A stretch of 64,000 bases of DNA from Actinomycetales bacterium. GTDB taxonomy: Bacteria; Actinomycetota; Actinomycetes; S36-B12. How positions within the stretch are numbered: the stretch's first letter is position 1; each line of letters opens with the position of its first letter. The stretch lies in NCBI GenBank assembly GCA_016125355.1, contig WGLX01000002.1, forward strand, positions 62,001-126,000, written 5' to 3'. Below the pieces are notes generated by a model, which saw nothing but the letters and a program-made list of their open reading frames with translations, was not told where the DNA came from and searched no databases. Of the stretch, positions 1-9,409 are shown piece by piece. The position numbers and the translations under genes were made by a program.

Positions 1-1248
1 GATGTCGAGGCCATCGTCATCGGCGAGGTCAACGACTCCGGCCGACTCACCGTCGACTGGCACGGGGAGCGGATCGTCGACGTGCCGCCGCGCACCGTGG
101 CCCACGAGGGTCCCGTGTACGAGCGCCCCTACCACCGGCCGGCATGGCAGGACACCCTGCAGGGCGACGCCCCCAGCGGTCTCGCCCGGCCGACGTCGCC
201 GGAGGAGCTGCGCTCCACGCTGATCGATCTGGTGGGATCGCCGAACCTGGCCTCGAAGTCCTGGGTGACGTCCCAGTACGACCGCTACGTGCTCGGCAAC
301 ACCGTCCTTGCGCAGCCCGAGGACGTCGGCATGGTCCGCGTCGACGAGGAGACCGGCCTCGGCGTCGCCATCTCGACGGACTGCAACGGCCGCTTCGCCA
401 AGCTGGACCCGTACGCGGGTGCGCAGCTGGCCCTGGCGGAGAGCTACCGCAATGTCGCCGCCAGCGGCGCGGTACCGCTCGCCGTGACCAACTGCCTGAA
501 CTTCGGCTCGCCCGAGGATCCCGAGGTCATGTGGCAGTTCGCGGAGGCCACGCGCGGCCTGGCCGACGGCTGCCTCGCGCTCGGCATTCCCGTCACGGGC
601 GGCAACGTCTCCTTCTACAACCAGACGGGCGACACCGCGATCCTGCCGACGCCCGTGGTGGGCGTGCTTGGCGTCATCGACGACGTTGACCGCCGGACTC
701 CCATGGTGTGGGGTCCCGATGGTGAGCTCATCTACCTGCTCGGCGACACCCGCGACGAGTTCGGCGGCAGCGAGTGGGCCCACCACGTGCACGGCCACCT
801 AGGCGGGCTGCCGCCGGCGGTAGACCTGGATCGGGAGCGGCTGCTCGGCGAGATCCTGGTCGCCGGCTCACGCGACGGGATGCTCACGGCGGCCCACGAC
901 GTGTCGGACGGCGGGGTGGCGCAGGCGCTCGTCGAGATGGCGCTCCGGTCCGGGGTGGGTGCGCGCTTCTGGGCGCCCGAGGGGCTCGACGCGTTCACCT
1001 TCCTATTCAGCGAGTCGGCGGGACGCGCGATCGTCGTGGTGCCGCGGAGCGAGGAGCTGCGGTTCACGGAGATGTGCGCCGCCCGTCAGCTGCCCGCGCA
1101 CCGCATCGGCGTGGTGGATTCCGGCCTCGCGGCAGACGCCGGCTTCGAGCCGGGCACGCAGGTCCTGCAGTACACGGACGTCTTCACCGTTCCGCTGTCC
1201 GAGCTGCGTGAGGTCCACGAGCGTACGCTGCCCGAGGCGCTGGCCTGA
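1..1248 (+). CDS. purL: Phosphoribosylformylglycinamidine synthase subunit PurL, C-terminal part
   Basis: The reading frame is open from the first base, so the gene begins before the window; 415 codons remain. PurL catalyses the ATP-dependent amidation of FGAR to FGAM, step four of purine synthesis, in the cytoplasm. The visible part matches the second half of the short (about 750 aa) bacterial PurL: an AIRS-like N-terminal domain with [14 protein letters not shown] and [10 protein letters not shown], then an AIRS C-terminal domain with the glycine-rich segment [18 protein letters not shown]. It ends two bases before the next gene, suggesting co-transcription. purF and purM lie about 9 kb downstream on the same strand, so the purine genes are near each other but separated by the polyamine operon and others. 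Identification is secure. Confidence 0.95.
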   Translation, partial: DVEAIVIGEVNDSGRLTVDWHGERIVDVPPRTVAHEGPVYERPYHRPAWQDTLQGDAPSGLARPTSPEELRSTLIDLVGSPNLASKSWVTSQYDRYVLGNTVLAQPEDVGMVRVDEETGLGVAISTDCNGRFAKLDPYAGAQLALAESYRNVAASGAVPLAVTNCLNFGSPEDPEVMWQFAEATRGLADGCLALGIPVTGGNVSFYNQTGDTAILPTPVVGVLGVIDDVDRRTPMVWGPDGELIYLLGDTRDEFGGSEWAHHVHGHLGGLPPAVDLDRERLLGEILVAGSRDGMLTAAHDVSDGGVAQALVEMALRSGVGARFWAPEGLDAFTFLFSESAGRAIVVVPRSEELRFTEMCAARQLPAHRIGVVDSGLAADAGFEPGTQVLQYTDVFTVPLSELREVHERTLPEALA

Positions 1249-1250
1249 CC

Positions 1251-1550
1251 GTGGCCTGCAATCCGCAGCGCGACGCGCTCAAGGCGGAGGTCAAGGCCAC
1301 GCTCGCGCTGCTCGTGGAGCGGGCGCCGGGCAAGGCCGTCGAGGTGCGCATCCCGCCGTTCGCCGCCGTGCAGGCCGTCGGCGGGCACACGCATCGCCGG
1401 GGGACTCCGGCGGCGGTTGTCGAGATGGACGCGGAGACGTGGCTGGCCCTCGCCCGCGGGGCGATGACCTGGGCCGAGGGCGTGGCCAGTGGCCGTGTCC
1501 ACGCCAGCGGCGAGCGCTCCGACCTGTCGGCGTACCTGCCGCTGCTCTGA
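1251..1550 (+). CDS. Sterol carrier family protein (SCP_3, bacterial SCP-like domain)
   Basis: Small 99-residue protein starting at a GTG two bases after the purL stop. It resembles the bacterial SCP-orthologue domain that actinobacteria often encode beside purL. The recognisable part is an alpha/beta segment with VEVRIPPFAAVQAV followed by HTHRRGTPAAVVEMDAETW and LARG, the typical SCP2-like pattern in which a strand precedes the aspartate-rich WLALARG helix. The biochemical role is not established; SCP-like folds bind hydrophobic ligands. The tight spacing implies an operon with purL, and a strong hairpin immediately follows. Family call is fairly confident, function is not. Confidence 0.75.
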   Translation: MACNPQRDALKAEVKATLALLVERAPGKAVEVRIPPFAAVQAVGGHTHRRGTPAAVVEMDAETWLALARGAMTWAEGVASGRVHASGERSDLSAYLPLL

Positions 1551-1551
1551 A

Positions 1552-1583
1552 TCGTTGAGTGGCCACGACTGGCCACTCAACGA
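1552..1583. terminator. Hairpin terminator after purL-SCP
   Basis: Perfect inverted repeat: 14-bp arms TCGTTGAGTGGCCA (1552-1565) and TGGCCACTCAACGA (1570-1583) around a 4-nt CGAC loop, beginning one base after the SCP stop codon. There is no T-tract, as is common for actinobacterial stem-only terminators. The outer CGTT/AACG ends resemble those of the palindromes near 9.4 kb and 12.7 kb. Confidence 0.7.
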
Positions 1584-1743
1584 ACCGGGGGCGAAACGTC
1601 CCGGTAACGGCGGAAACCGTCGTGAAACATCGAATAGGTAACGATTTCCGGAGGGGAATCCGTGTGCGGCGAATGAAATCGCTGTCACACGGTACGGTTC
1701 TGCATCCCTGTCCGCCCTGCCCGACCCTGGGAGCGAGAAGTCG

Positions 1744-2772
1744 ATGACCGATTCGGTAGCCATCCGGCTCCGCGGCCTCACCCGCCGCTTCGGTGACGTC
1801 GTCGCCGTGGACGGCGTCGACCTCGACGTCATGGATGGCGAATTCCTCACCCTGCTCGGGCCGTCGGGCTCCGGCAAGACGACGGTGCTGCGCATGATCG
1901 CCGGCTTCGAGCGACCGGACGCCGGGCTCATCGAGCTCGGCGGCGCCGACGTCACCCGGGTGCCCCCCTACGGCCGCGACGTCAACACGGTCTTCCAGGA
2001 CTACGCCCTGTTCCCGCACATGACGGTCCAGGAGAACGTCGAGTACGGCCTGCGGGTCAAGAAGGTGGCCAAGGCCGAGCGCCGCGAGCGCGCCCAGGCC
2101 GCCCTGGAGTCCGTGCGCCTCGACGGATACGGCGACCGCGCCCCCTCACAGCTGTCCGGCGGCCAGCGACAGCGCGTCGCGCTCGCCCGGGCGCTCGTCA
2201 ACCGGCCCAAGGTGCTGCTGCTCGACGAGCCCCTCGGCGCCCTCGACCTGAAGCTGCGCGAGGAGATGCAGGTCGAGCTGAAGGAGATCCAGCGCGGCGT
2301 CGGCATCACCTTCGTGTTCGTCACGCACGATCAGGACGAGGCCTTGACGATGTCCGACCGGATCGCGGTCTTCAACGCTGGCCGCATCGAGCAGCTCGGC
2401 TCTCCCACCGAGGTCTACGAGCACCCTGCGACGCCTTTCGTGGCCGGCTTCGTCGGCACCTCGAACCTGCTGGAGCAGGCGGCCGCCCAGGCCGTGCTCG
2501 GCAAGCCGGGCACGTGGTCCGTGCGGCCGGAGAAGATCCGGGTCATCGGCACGGACGAGCCGGTACGGGAGGGCGAGCACGCCGTCCGCGGCACGGTGCG
2601 CGAGGTCATCTACGTCGGCATGTCCACGCGCTTCGTCGTCGACCTCGAGGTCGGGGGCTCTCTCATGGCGGTGCAGCAGAACGCCGAGGGCTCCACGGAT
2701 CTCGGCCACATGCGCGGGCAGCCTGTCCTGCTCGTCTGGAACACGCGGCACGAGTACAAGGTCGCCGACTAG
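1744..2772 (+). CDS. potA: Spermidine/putrescine ABC transporter ATP-binding protein
   Basis: 342-residue ATPase that powers polyamine import. Walker A GPSGSGKT is at residues 39-46, the signature LSGGQ at 137-141 and the Walker B LLLLDEP with D161/E162; the H-loop histidine lies in VFVTHDQDEALTMSD. The C-terminal third (about 240-340) is a TOBE-type regulatory domain, as in PotA. It heads an operon whose next genes encode the binding lipoprotein and two permeases, which fixes the role as a CUT-type polyamine importer; the exact polyamine (spermidine, putrescine) cannot be read from sequence. The start ATG follows GGGAGCGAG. A 193-bp gap before it holds the purL-SCP terminator and presumably this operon's promoter. 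Confidence 0.92.
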   Translation: MTDSVAIRLRGLTRRFGDVVAVDGVDLDVMDGEFLTLLGPSGSGKTTVLRMIAGFERPDAGLIELGGADVTRVPPYGRDVNTVFQDYALFPHMTVQENVEYGLRVKKVAKAERRERAQAALESVRLDGYGDRAPSQLSGGQRQRVALARALVNRPKVLLLDEPLGALDLKLREEMQVELKEIQRGVGITFVFVTHDQDEALTMSDRIAVFNAGRIEQLGSPTEVYEHPATPFVAGFVGTSNLLEQAAAQAVLGKPGTWSVRPEKIRVIGTDEPVREGEHAVRGTVREVIYVGMSTRFVVDLEVGGSLMAVQQNAEGSTDLGHMRGQPVLLVWNTRHEYKVAD

Positions 2773-2830
2773 GCGGCTGATCGACCGACGGCGCACGTCG
2801 TCGGCTACCACGAGGAACAGGAGGGTGCAG

Positions 2831-4048
2831 GTGCACACCACGCGTCTGCTCAAGATCGCCGCGGTGGGTTCCGTCGCGGCCATGATGCTCGCCGCCTGTG
2901 GCGGATCGAGCGATTCCGGCTCGGAGGCCGCGGCCAGCGGTGGCTCCGGAGGCGGTGCCCCGGCCGGTGAGGCCTACGCGGGCCCGGTCGGCGACGGCGA
3001 GGGCCAGCTCAACATCCTCGCCTGGCCCGGCTACGCCGAGGACGGCTCCACCGACCCGGCTGTCGACTGGGTCACGCCGTTCGAGGACGCCACTGGCTGC
3101 CAGGTCAACGTCAAGACCTTCGGCACGTCGGACGAGGCCGTCAAGCTGATGCAGGGCGGCGGCTGGGACGTGGTCTCGGCGTCCGGTGATGCCACGCTGC
3201 GCCTGATCTACGGCGACAACGTGCAGCCGGTCAACACGGACCTGGTGCCGAACTACGCCGACATCTTCGATGGCCTGAAGATGCAGAAGTTCAACAGCGT
3301 CGACGGGGTCGCCTACGGTATCCCGCACGGCCGCGGCGCGAACCTCATCATGTGGAACACCGACAAGGTCACCGAGCCCATCGACTCCTGGGCGCCGACC
3401 TTCGAGGCGGACTCGCCGTACAAGGGCTCGGTCACGGCCTACGACTCGCCGATCTTCATCGCCGACGCGGCGGTGTACCTGATGGCGACGCAGCCCGACC
3501 TGGGCATCACTGACCCGTACGCGCTGGACCAGGACCAGTTCGACGCGGCCATGAAGCTGCTCGAGCAGCAGAAGGAGCTGGTCGGCGAGTACTGGAGCGA
3601 CTACACGAAGGCCATCCAGGCGTTCAACTCCGGCACGTCGGCCATCGGCACGTCGTGGCAGGTCATCGTGAACCTGGCGCAGGCGGACGGCGGCAAGGTC
3701 GAGGCCACGAAGGCCAAGGAGGGCGCGACCGGCTGGTCGGACACCTGGATGGTGGCCAAGGACACGCCGAACCTCAACTGCGCCTACAAGTGGCTCGACT
3801 GGATCGTCTCGCCCGAGGTGAACGCTCAGGTGGCCGAGTGGTTCGGCGAGGCGCCGGCCAACGCCAAGTCCTGCGCGCTGACCTCCCAGACGGACTTCTG
3901 CGATGTGTACCACGCCGCGGATGACGCCTACTGGCAGGACGTCTACTACTGGAACACCCCGACGGCGCAGTGCCTCGATGGGCGCACGGACGTGCAGTGC
4001 GTGCCCTACTCGGAGTGGGCGACCGCCTGGGCCGGCCTGCGCAGCTAG
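2831..4048 (+). CDS. potD: Polyamine ABC transporter substrate-binding lipoprotein
   Basis: About 405 residues. I choose the GTG at 2831 because AGGAGG (2819-2824) sits 6 nt upstream; a GTG at 2825 would be too close. The N-terminus MHTTRLLKIAAVGSVAAMMLAAC is a lipoprotein signal with lipobox LAAC, so the mature protein is anchored outside the membrane. A low-complexity Ser/Gly linker follows, then a periplasmic-binding-protein fold with LNILAWPGYAEDG, GGGWDVVSASGDATLR and GIPHGRGANLIMWNTD, typical of PotD/PotF. It lies between the ATPase and the two permease genes. Polyamine specificity is inferred from family and context. Confidence 0.9.
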   Translation: MHTTRLLKIAAVGSVAAMMLAACGGSSDSGSEAAASGGSGGGAPAGEAYAGPVGDGEGQLNILAWPGYAEDGSTDPAVDWVTPFEDATGCQVNVKTFGTSDEAVKLMQGGGWDVVSASGDATLRLIYGDNVQPVNTDLVPNYADIFDGLKMQKFNSVDGVAYGIPHGRGANLIMWNTDKVTEPIDSWAPTFEADSPYKGSVTAYDSPIFIADAAVYLMATQPDLGITDPYALDQDQFDAAMKLLEQQKELVGEYWSDYTKAIQAFNSGTSAIGTSWQVIVNLAQADGGKVEATKAKEGATGWSDTWMVAKDTPNLNCAYKWLDWIVSPEVNAQVAEWFGEAPANAKSCALTSQTDFCDVYHAADDAYWQDVYYWNTPTAQCLDGRTDVQCVPYSEWATAWAGLRS

Positions 4049-4090
4049 CCGGAACGGTTCCGCACTGTTCACACGTAGCGAGGGATCCCA

Positions 4091-4966
4091 GTGACGACGA
4101 CGATGACGCCCGCACCGCGCGGCGGCTTCGGCTACCGCCATCCGCGCATGCGGCTGGCTGGGCTGCTGACGCCGCCGATGCTGTGGCTCGTCGTCATCTA
4201 CCTGGGATCCCTCGCCGCGCTGTTCCTCACGGCGTTCTGGTCGATCAACGACTTCACCGGCCAGCTCGTCCGGACGTTCACCCTCGACAACTTCATCGAG
4301 GTGTTCACGAACTCCGCGTACTACGTCGTCATCCTCCGCACGCTGGGGATCGCCCTCCTCGTCACGCTCACCTGTCTGGTGATCGGACTGCCCCTGGCCT
4401 TCTTCATGGCCCGCGTCGCCACCCCCCGGTGGCGGCCGCTGCTCGTCGCCCTCGTGCTCACGCCGCTGTGGGCGTCGTATCTGGTGAAGGTGTACGCCTG
4501 GCGGGCCATGCTGCAGCCCGAGGACGGCGTCATCGCCTGGTTCCTGAGCCCCTTGGGTCTCGGTGGCCCCGGCTACGGCTTCCTCGGCATCGTCATCACG
4601 CTGTCCTACCTGTGGATGCCGTACATGATCCTGCCCATCTACGCGGGCCTGACGCGGATGCCGGAGTCCATCCTCGACGCCTCGGCGGACCTCGGCGCCC
4701 AGAACGGCCGGACCTTCCGCAGCGTCGTGATGCCGATGGTGTTCCCGTCGATCGTGGCCGGTTCGATCTTCACCTTCTCGCTCAGCCTGGGCGACTACAT
4801 CACTGCGCAGATCGTCGGCGGCAAGGTCACGATGCTGGGCAATGTCGTGCAGACCACCTACGTGACCAACCTGCCATTCGCAGCGGCGGTCGCGACCATC
4901 CCGGTGATCATCGTGCTCCTGTACCTGTTCGCGGTCCGTCGCTCGGGCGCGCTGGACAACCTGTAG
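4091..4966 (+). CDS. potB: Polyamine ABC transporter permease, PotB type
   Basis: 291-residue inner-membrane permease with six predicted membrane segments; the first is MLWLVVIYLGSLAALFLTAF after a short cytoplasmic N-terminus. The coupling-loop (EAA) region is visible as ILDASADLGAQNGRTFRSVV, followed by the FSLSLGDYITAQIVGG segment typical of PotB. It starts at GTG with AGGGATCCCA upstream and pairs with the following permease to form the channel of the importer. The potC gene begins six bases after its stop, so the two are surely co-translated from one transcript. Confidence 0.9.
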   Translation: MTTTMTPAPRGGFGYRHPRMRLAGLLTPPMLWLVVIYLGSLAALFLTAFWSINDFTGQLVRTFTLDNFIEVFTNSAYYVVILRTLGIALLVTLTCLVIGLPLAFFMARVATPRWRPLLVALVLTPLWASYLVKVYAWRAMLQPEDGVIAWFLSPLGLGGPGYGFLGIVITLSYLWMPYMILPIYAGLTRMPESILDASADLGAQNGRTFRSVVMPMVFPSIVAGSIFTFSLSLGDYITAQIVGGKVTMLGNVVQTTYVTNLPFAAAVATIPVIIVLLYLFAVRRSGALDNL

Positions 4967-4972
4967 GCCGCC

Positions 4973-5779
4973 ATGACCCTCTCTCGCACCGCCAAGATCC
5001 TGCTGAGCCTCGTCGCGCTGCTCGCCGGCGCGTTCATCTACGTCCCGCTGGGCGTCATCCTCATCAACTCCTTCAGCGCGGACCGCAGCCTGACGTGGCC
5101 GCCCAGCGGCTTCACGACCGAGTGGTGGGGCAAGGCGATCGACAACGAGGGCGTGCGCAGCGCGCTCTGGACGTCCGTGTGGGTGGGCCTCGTCGCGACG
5201 GCCATGGCCCTCGTGCTGGGCACGCTTCTCGCCTTCGCGCTCGGCCGGTACCGCTTCTTCGGCCGCGAGACGGTGTCCCTGCTCGTCGTGCTCCCGATCT
5301 CGCTGCCGGGCATCGTCACCGGCATCGCCCTCAACAACGTCTTCACGTCCTTCCTCGGCGGCCTGACGATCTGGACGCTGATCATCGGCCACGTGACCTT
5401 CTGCATCGTCGTCGTCTACAACAACGCGATCGCCCGGATCCGGCGCATGGGGTCCAGTCTCGAGGAGGCTTCGGCGGACCTCGGGGCGAGCTCGGTGCGC
5501 ACCTTCGCCCTCGTGACCTTCCCGATGATGCGCTCCGCGATCATCGCCGGCGCGATCCTCGCGTTCGGCCTGTCCTTCGACGAGATCATCGTGACGACGT
5601 TCACCGCGGGCCCGGGCATCACCACCCTGCCGATCTGGATCTACCAGAACCTGTTCCGGCCGAACAACGCCCCGATCGTCAACGTCGTGGCCGCGATGCT
5701 CGTGATCATCAGCATCATCCCGATCTATGTGGCCCAGCGGGTCTCCAGCGACGACGAGCGTGGCGCGGGGGTCATGTAG
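4973..5779 (+). CDS. potC: Polyamine ABC transporter permease, PotC type
   Basis: 268-residue permease, the second channel half. The N-terminal segment ILLSLVALLAGAFIYVPLGV is followed by the extracytoplasmic loop NSFSADRSLTWPPSGFTTEWW characteristic of PotC/PotI, then further membrane helices and the EAA loop LEEASADLGASSVRTFALVT. The sequence FGLSFDEIIVTTFTAGPG near the end is a family hallmark. Its TAG stop overlaps by one base the GTG start of the next small gene, so that gene is probably translated from the same mRNA. Confidence 0.9.
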   Translation: MTLSRTAKILLSLVALLAGAFIYVPLGVILINSFSADRSLTWPPSGFTTEWWGKAIDNEGVRSALWTSVWVGLVATAMALVLGTLLAFALGRYRFFGRETVSLLVVLPISLPGIVTGIALNNVFTSFLGGLTIWTLIIGHVTFCIVVVYNNAIARIRRMGSSLEEASADLGASSVRTFALVTFPMMRSAIIAGAILAFGLSFDEIIVTTFTAGPGITTLPIWIYQNLFRPNNAPIVNVVAAMLVIISIIPIYVAQRVSSDDERGAGVM

Positions 5780-6111
5780 TGGGACACGTCGTCTGCATCC
5801 CCGTCACGCCTGAGGGGCTCGTCGGCCACAGCTGGGGCAAGGCCCCGACCGTGGCCGTGGCCAAGGTCTCGGAGGGAGAGATCGTCGACTGGGAGATCCA
5901 CGACGTCGCCTGGGACGTTTCCCACGATGCAGGCCCGCATGGCTCCCACCACGGCCGGCTGGTGCGGTTCCTGCAGGACCACGACGTCACGGACGTGGTG
6001 GCCGGGCACGTGGGTGAGCCGATGCAGAACACCCTGGCCAAGCTTGGAGTCGGCGTTCATCTGGGCGCACAGGGGGATGCCCGGCGTGCCTGCATCGATG
6101 CGGCCGGCTGA
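5779..6111 (+). CDS. NifX/NifB C-terminal-like (dinitrogenase FeMo-cofactor family) small protein
   Basis: 110 residues beginning at a GTG that overlaps the potC stop codon by one base (TAGTG). The pattern HSWGKAPTVAVAKVSEGEIVDWEIHDVAWD, then RFLQDHDVTDVVAGHVGEPMQNTLAKLGVGVHLGA, matches the Nitro_FeMo-Co fold (PF02579) also found in NifX, NafY and many stand-alone archaeal and actinobacterial proteins. It contains several histidines, among them the HGSHHGR cluster, that could bind metal. No nitrogenase genes are present, so a nitrogen-fixation role is unlikely; the stand-alone proteins have no agreed function. Linkage to a polyamine operon is odd and may be only positional. Confidence 0.72.
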   Translation: MGHVVCIPVTPEGLVGHSWGKAPTVAVAKVSEGEIVDWEIHDVAWDVSHDAGPHGSHHGRLVRFLQDHDVTDVVAGHVGEPMQNTLAKLGVGVHLGAQGDARRACIDAAG

Positions 6112-6133
6112 GACGACAACGCCGAAGGGACGG

Positions 6134-7573
6134 ATGGCTGTGAGGAAGTTCGCGCGTGGTCTCGGGATCGGCGTCGTGCTCGTGGTGTGGGTCCTGCTCC
6201 TGGTGGTCGTCGCCGGCGGGGTGTACCTCGTCTCCCTGCGGATCCCGTCGAATGCCGCAGGCATGGCCGCCAAGACCGTCTGCTCATCGGTGTTCGTCGG
6301 CGGCCGCGATGTCTCGGCCCAGGACATGCTCGATTCCGACGTCGTCCCGGCGGACCCGGCGCTCGGCATCATCTCCGCCAGCATCGACCAGCAGCAGAAG
6401 ACCGTCACGGCGCGCTTCTTGGGGATCGTCAGCCGGCAGGCGGCATTCCTCGGCGAGCGCGGCTGCGTTCTCGACGCCGAGCCGGTCCCGGCGGCCGTGC
6501 CGTACGTGGCCACCCCGCCGTCCGCTGACACCTATCCCGCGGGCGATGCGCCGGTGGCCACGCTGCCCGACTCTGTCGACGGCCCGGCACTCACGTCGGT
6601 GGTCGACCAGGCCTTCGCGGGCGCCGGGGACCCTGCCGCCGCGAACGCCCGAGGCGTCGCCGTCATCAAGGACGGCCAGTTGCTGATCGCCAGGGAGTCG
6701 CCGGCACTGCCGTCCGGCTCCGCACTGCACGGCTGGTCCATGACGAAGACCGTCGCCGCGATGCTCGCGGTGAAGCGCTTCGACGAGGTGGGCCTCGACC
6801 TGCAGACGCCCGTCGTCGCCGCCTTCCCCGCCGATCGGGAGCCGGCGTGGGTGGCCGACTGGAGGACGGACGAGCGGGCCAAGATCACGGTCGCCGACCT
6901 GCTCTACATGCGGGACGGGCTCGGCATGGACGAGTCGTACTCCTCGACCGGCGACGTCGTGCAGATGCTCTACGGCGAGCCGGACATGGCCGCCTACGCG
7001 GCAGCCGCACCAGCGGAGTACCCGGCCGGCACCTACTGGGAGTACCTGAGCGCTACCGCCAACATCCTGGCCGCCGTCGCGCGCGGCCAGTTCGCCACCG
7101 ACCAGGAGTACTGGGACTACCCGACCAAGGTGCTCTTCAAGCCGCTCGGTCTCCAGGCGGCCACGCTGGAGACCGACACGTCAGGCACGTGGGTCGGCTC
7201 GTCCTACCAGTGGGCAACGGTGTCGGACTGGGCCCGGCTGGGGCAGTTCATGCTCGACGGCGGGTCCTGGCAGGGGCAGCAGATCCTGCCCACGTCGTGG
7301 GCCACCCTCGCGACGACTCCGGCGGTGTCGGAGGGTGAGGGCCACGGCTACGGCGCCCAGACGTGGATGCTCGGCGACCCGGTGGGTGGGGAGTGCAAGG
7401 ACTACCCGGGCGTGCCGGCCGACACCCTGGCCATGGAGGGCCACTGGGGCCAGGTCGTGGCGGCCGTTCCGTCCCTCAACGCGGTGATCGTGCGGCTCGG
7501 GTGGACGTTCGACAAGACCCAGTTCGACGAGTGCCAGTTCATCTCCGACGTGGCGGCGACCCTGCAGCCCTGA
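6134..7573 (+). CDS. Membrane-anchored serine hydrolase, beta-lactamase/PBP (class C-like) family
   Basis: 479 residues from the ATG at 6134 (GAAGGGACGG upstream). Residues 12-35 form one strong membrane segment with no cleavage site, so the catalytic domain is probably tethered outside the membrane. The active-site motif SxxK is seen as S202-M-T-K205 in ALHGWSMTKTVAAMLAVKRFDE. The second motif is degenerate: the YxN position reads YWEYLSATANIL. A glycine-rich stretch near the C-terminus (MEGHWGQVVAAVP) could supply the third motif. Relatives include esterases, D-aminopeptidases and nylon-oligomer hydrolases, so the substrate cannot be predicted. It ends the potABCD cluster on the same strand. 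Confidence 0.8.
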   Translation: MAVRKFARGLGIGVVLVVWVLLLVVVAGGVYLVSLRIPSNAAGMAAKTVCSSVFVGGRDVSAQDMLDSDVVPADPALGIISASIDQQQKTVTARFLGIVSRQAAFLGERGCVLDAEPVPAAVPYVATPPSADTYPAGDAPVATLPDSVDGPALTSVVDQAFAGAGDPAAANARGVAVIKDGQLLIARESPALPSGSALHGWSMTKTVAAMLAVKRFDEVGLDLQTPVVAAFPADREPAWVADWRTDERAKITVADLLYMRDGLGMDESYSSTGDVVQMLYGEPDMAAYAAAAPAEYPAGTYWEYLSATANILAAVARGQFATDQEYWDYPTKVLFKPLGLQAATLETDTSGTWVGSSYQWATVSDWARLGQFMLDGGSWQGQQILPTSWATLATTPAVSEGEGHGYGAQTWMLGDPVGGECKDYPGVPADTLAMEGHWGQVVAAVPSLNAVIVRLGWTFDKTQFDECQFISDVAATLQP

Positions 7574-7742
7574 CCCCCCCCATGCTGCGTCACTTGTTGA
7601 TGGACAAATCGGACACGACCCCGCAACGACTGACGCCGCATCGGGGGGTGCGGATGGGGCGTGTCGGGGGTGGCTCTTCCGCCCCCGGGTTCCGGTAGGT
7701 TCGGGGCTTCCGATCCTCGAGCCAGCACCCGGGAATGGAGTC

Positions 7743-9407
7743 ATGAGCACCGCTGCACGACTGCGCCTCTGGCAGCACCAGGCCCTGGCGGCGTACGAGG
7801 AGAGCAATCCGAACGACTTCCTCGTGACAGCGACTCCCGGAGCGGGCAAGACCACCTTCGCGCTGACCCTCGCCCTGCGGCTCAAGGAGCGGAGGAGCGT
7901 CAACCGGATCATCGTCGTCGCGCCGACCGACCACCTGCGCACCCAGTGGGCTGACGCGGCATCGGGTGCCGGGCTCGTGCTCGATCCCACCCTGAAGAAC
8001 AACGCGGGGCCTGTCCGCCCAGGGACGGACGGCTACGTGACGACGTATGCGCAGGTGGCCGGGCACCCGATGCTGCACCGCGCCCGGACGCAGAACGCGC
8101 GCACGCTGGTGATCCTCGACGAGATCCACCACGCCGCCGACGGCCTGTCCTGGGGGGATGCCGTGAGCGAGGCGTTCGCCCCGGCGCAGCGTCGTCTCAG
8201 CCTGACCGGTACCCCGTTCCGCACCAAGGCGGACGAGCGGATCCCCTACGTCCGCTACGAGGAGACCGATGATGAGCTCGTCTCGCTGGCCGACTACACC
8301 TACGGCTACCGCGAGGCGCTCCGCGACGGCGTGGTCCGTCCCGTGGTCTTCGCGGCGTACTCGGGCACGAGCCGCTGGATGAACTCGGCGGGCGAGGTGC
8401 TCGAGGCCTCCCTCTCGGACGCCGCCACGAAGGCGGCCGAGGACGCGGCGTGGCGCACCGCCCTGGACCCTTCGGGGGAATGGATTCCGCACGTCATCGC
8501 GGCCGCCGACGCGCGACTGTCCGACATCAGGGCGTCCGGCTCGCCCGACGCCGGGGCATTGATGCTGGCGACCGACCAGGAGACGGCGCGTGCATACGCC
8601 AAGCTGGTGAAGAAGGTCACCGGACGACCCGCCGTGCTCGTGCTCTCCGACGACCCCCGCTCGAGCAAGAAGATCGAGGCGTTCCGTCAGGGCACCGACC
8701 CGTGGCTGGTCGCGGTCAAGCAGGTGTCCGAGGGCGTGGACATCGCGCGGCTGGGCGTGTGCGTGTGGGCCTGCTCGTTCCGCACGCCGCTGTTCTTCGC
8801 GCAGGCGGTCGGCCGTGTCGTGCGTGCCCGCAGCGCTCAGGAGTCGGCGACGGTGTTCCTGCCGGCCGTGCGTCCGCTGCTCGCCCTCGCGGCGTCGCTC
8901 GAGGAGGAGCGCAACCAGGTCGTGCGGGTGAGCTCGGGGGAGCAGCTCGATGACGTGGAACGGCTGGAGACCGAGCCGGGCGCGGGCATCACGATGCTCG
9001 GCGCGGAGGCGGAGTTCGCGCACGTGCTGCATGCCGGGCGGGCCATCGTGGCCGACCGGACGCCGATCAGCGAGGAGGACCAGGAGTTCCTGGGCCTGCC
9101 GGGCCTGCTGACGCCGGAGCAGACCGCCGTGCTGCTGGCGTCCCGCGATGCGGAGCTGCGGAAGGCGCGGCCGATCTCCTTGTTCGACGAGATGGATCAG
9201 GCGCTCGAGCCGGACTCGTGGCGGGATGTCGACTCGCTGCGCAAGGAGGTGCATGAGCTCGTCGGCCGGCTGGCCGGCCGGTCGGGACGGCCGCACGCGC
9301 AGGTGCACGTCGAGGTGCGGCGAGCCGTGCCGGGGCCGTCCTCCGCCGAGGCGCCGTGGGACACCCTCATGGCTCGACGGGACTGGCTGCTCGCCCGCGT
9401 CGGCTAG
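7743..9407 (+). CDS. Superfamily II DEAD/DEAH-box helicase
   Basis: 554 residues. Motif I ATPGAGKT spans residues 30-37, the DEAH-like motif II is DEIHH at 126-130, motif III SLTGTPFR follows, and motif VI is seen as AQAVGRVVRAR. The Q-like motif LRLWQHQALAAY opens the protein. This is the UvrB/RecQ-like helicase fold of the type called 'DEAD/DEAH box helicase' in actinobacteria; there is no nuclease or restriction domain, and no restriction-modification or defence genes sit nearby. It probably remodels nucleic acid in repair, but the specific job is unknown. It converges with a DDN oxidoreductase across a palindromic pair at 9410-9500. Confidence 0.85.
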   Translation: MSTAARLRLWQHQALAAYEESNPNDFLVTATPGAGKTTFALTLALRLKERRSVNRIIVVAPTDHLRTQWADAASGAGLVLDPTLKNNAGPVRPGTDGYVTTYAQVAGHPMLHRARTQNARTLVILDEIHHAADGLSWGDAVSEAFAPAQRRLSLTGTPFRTKADERIPYVRYEETDDELVSLADYTYGYREALRDGVVRPVVFAAYSGTSRWMNSAGEVLEASLSDAATKAAEDAAWRTALDPSGEWIPHVIAAADARLSDIRASGSPDAGALMLATDQETARAYAKLVKKVTGRPAVLVLSDDPRSSKKIEAFRQGTDPWLVAVKQVSEGVDIARLGVCVWACSFRTPLFFAQAVGRVVRARSAQESATVFLPAVRPLLALAASLEEERNQVVRVSSGEQLDDVERLETEPGAGITMLGAEAEFAHVLHAGRAIVADRTPISEEDQEFLGLPGLLTPEQTAVLLASRDAELRKARPISLFDEMDQALEPDSWRDVDSLRKEVHELVGRLAGRSGRPHAQVHVEVRRAVPGPSSAEAPWDTLMARRDWLLARVG

Positions 9408-9409
9408 TT

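Noticed and set aside
2663-5392. 909-codon open frame on the minus strand across the pot operon
   Set aside because: Low-complexity, Arg/Asp/Glu/Val-rich translation with no domain, antisense to four clearly real transporter genes; an artefact of high GC.
3970-5778. Long plus-strand open frame running ahead of the NifX-like gene
   Set aside because: Out of frame with potB and potC and composed of Arg/His/Pro-rich nonsense; only the last 110 codons (from 5779) are real.
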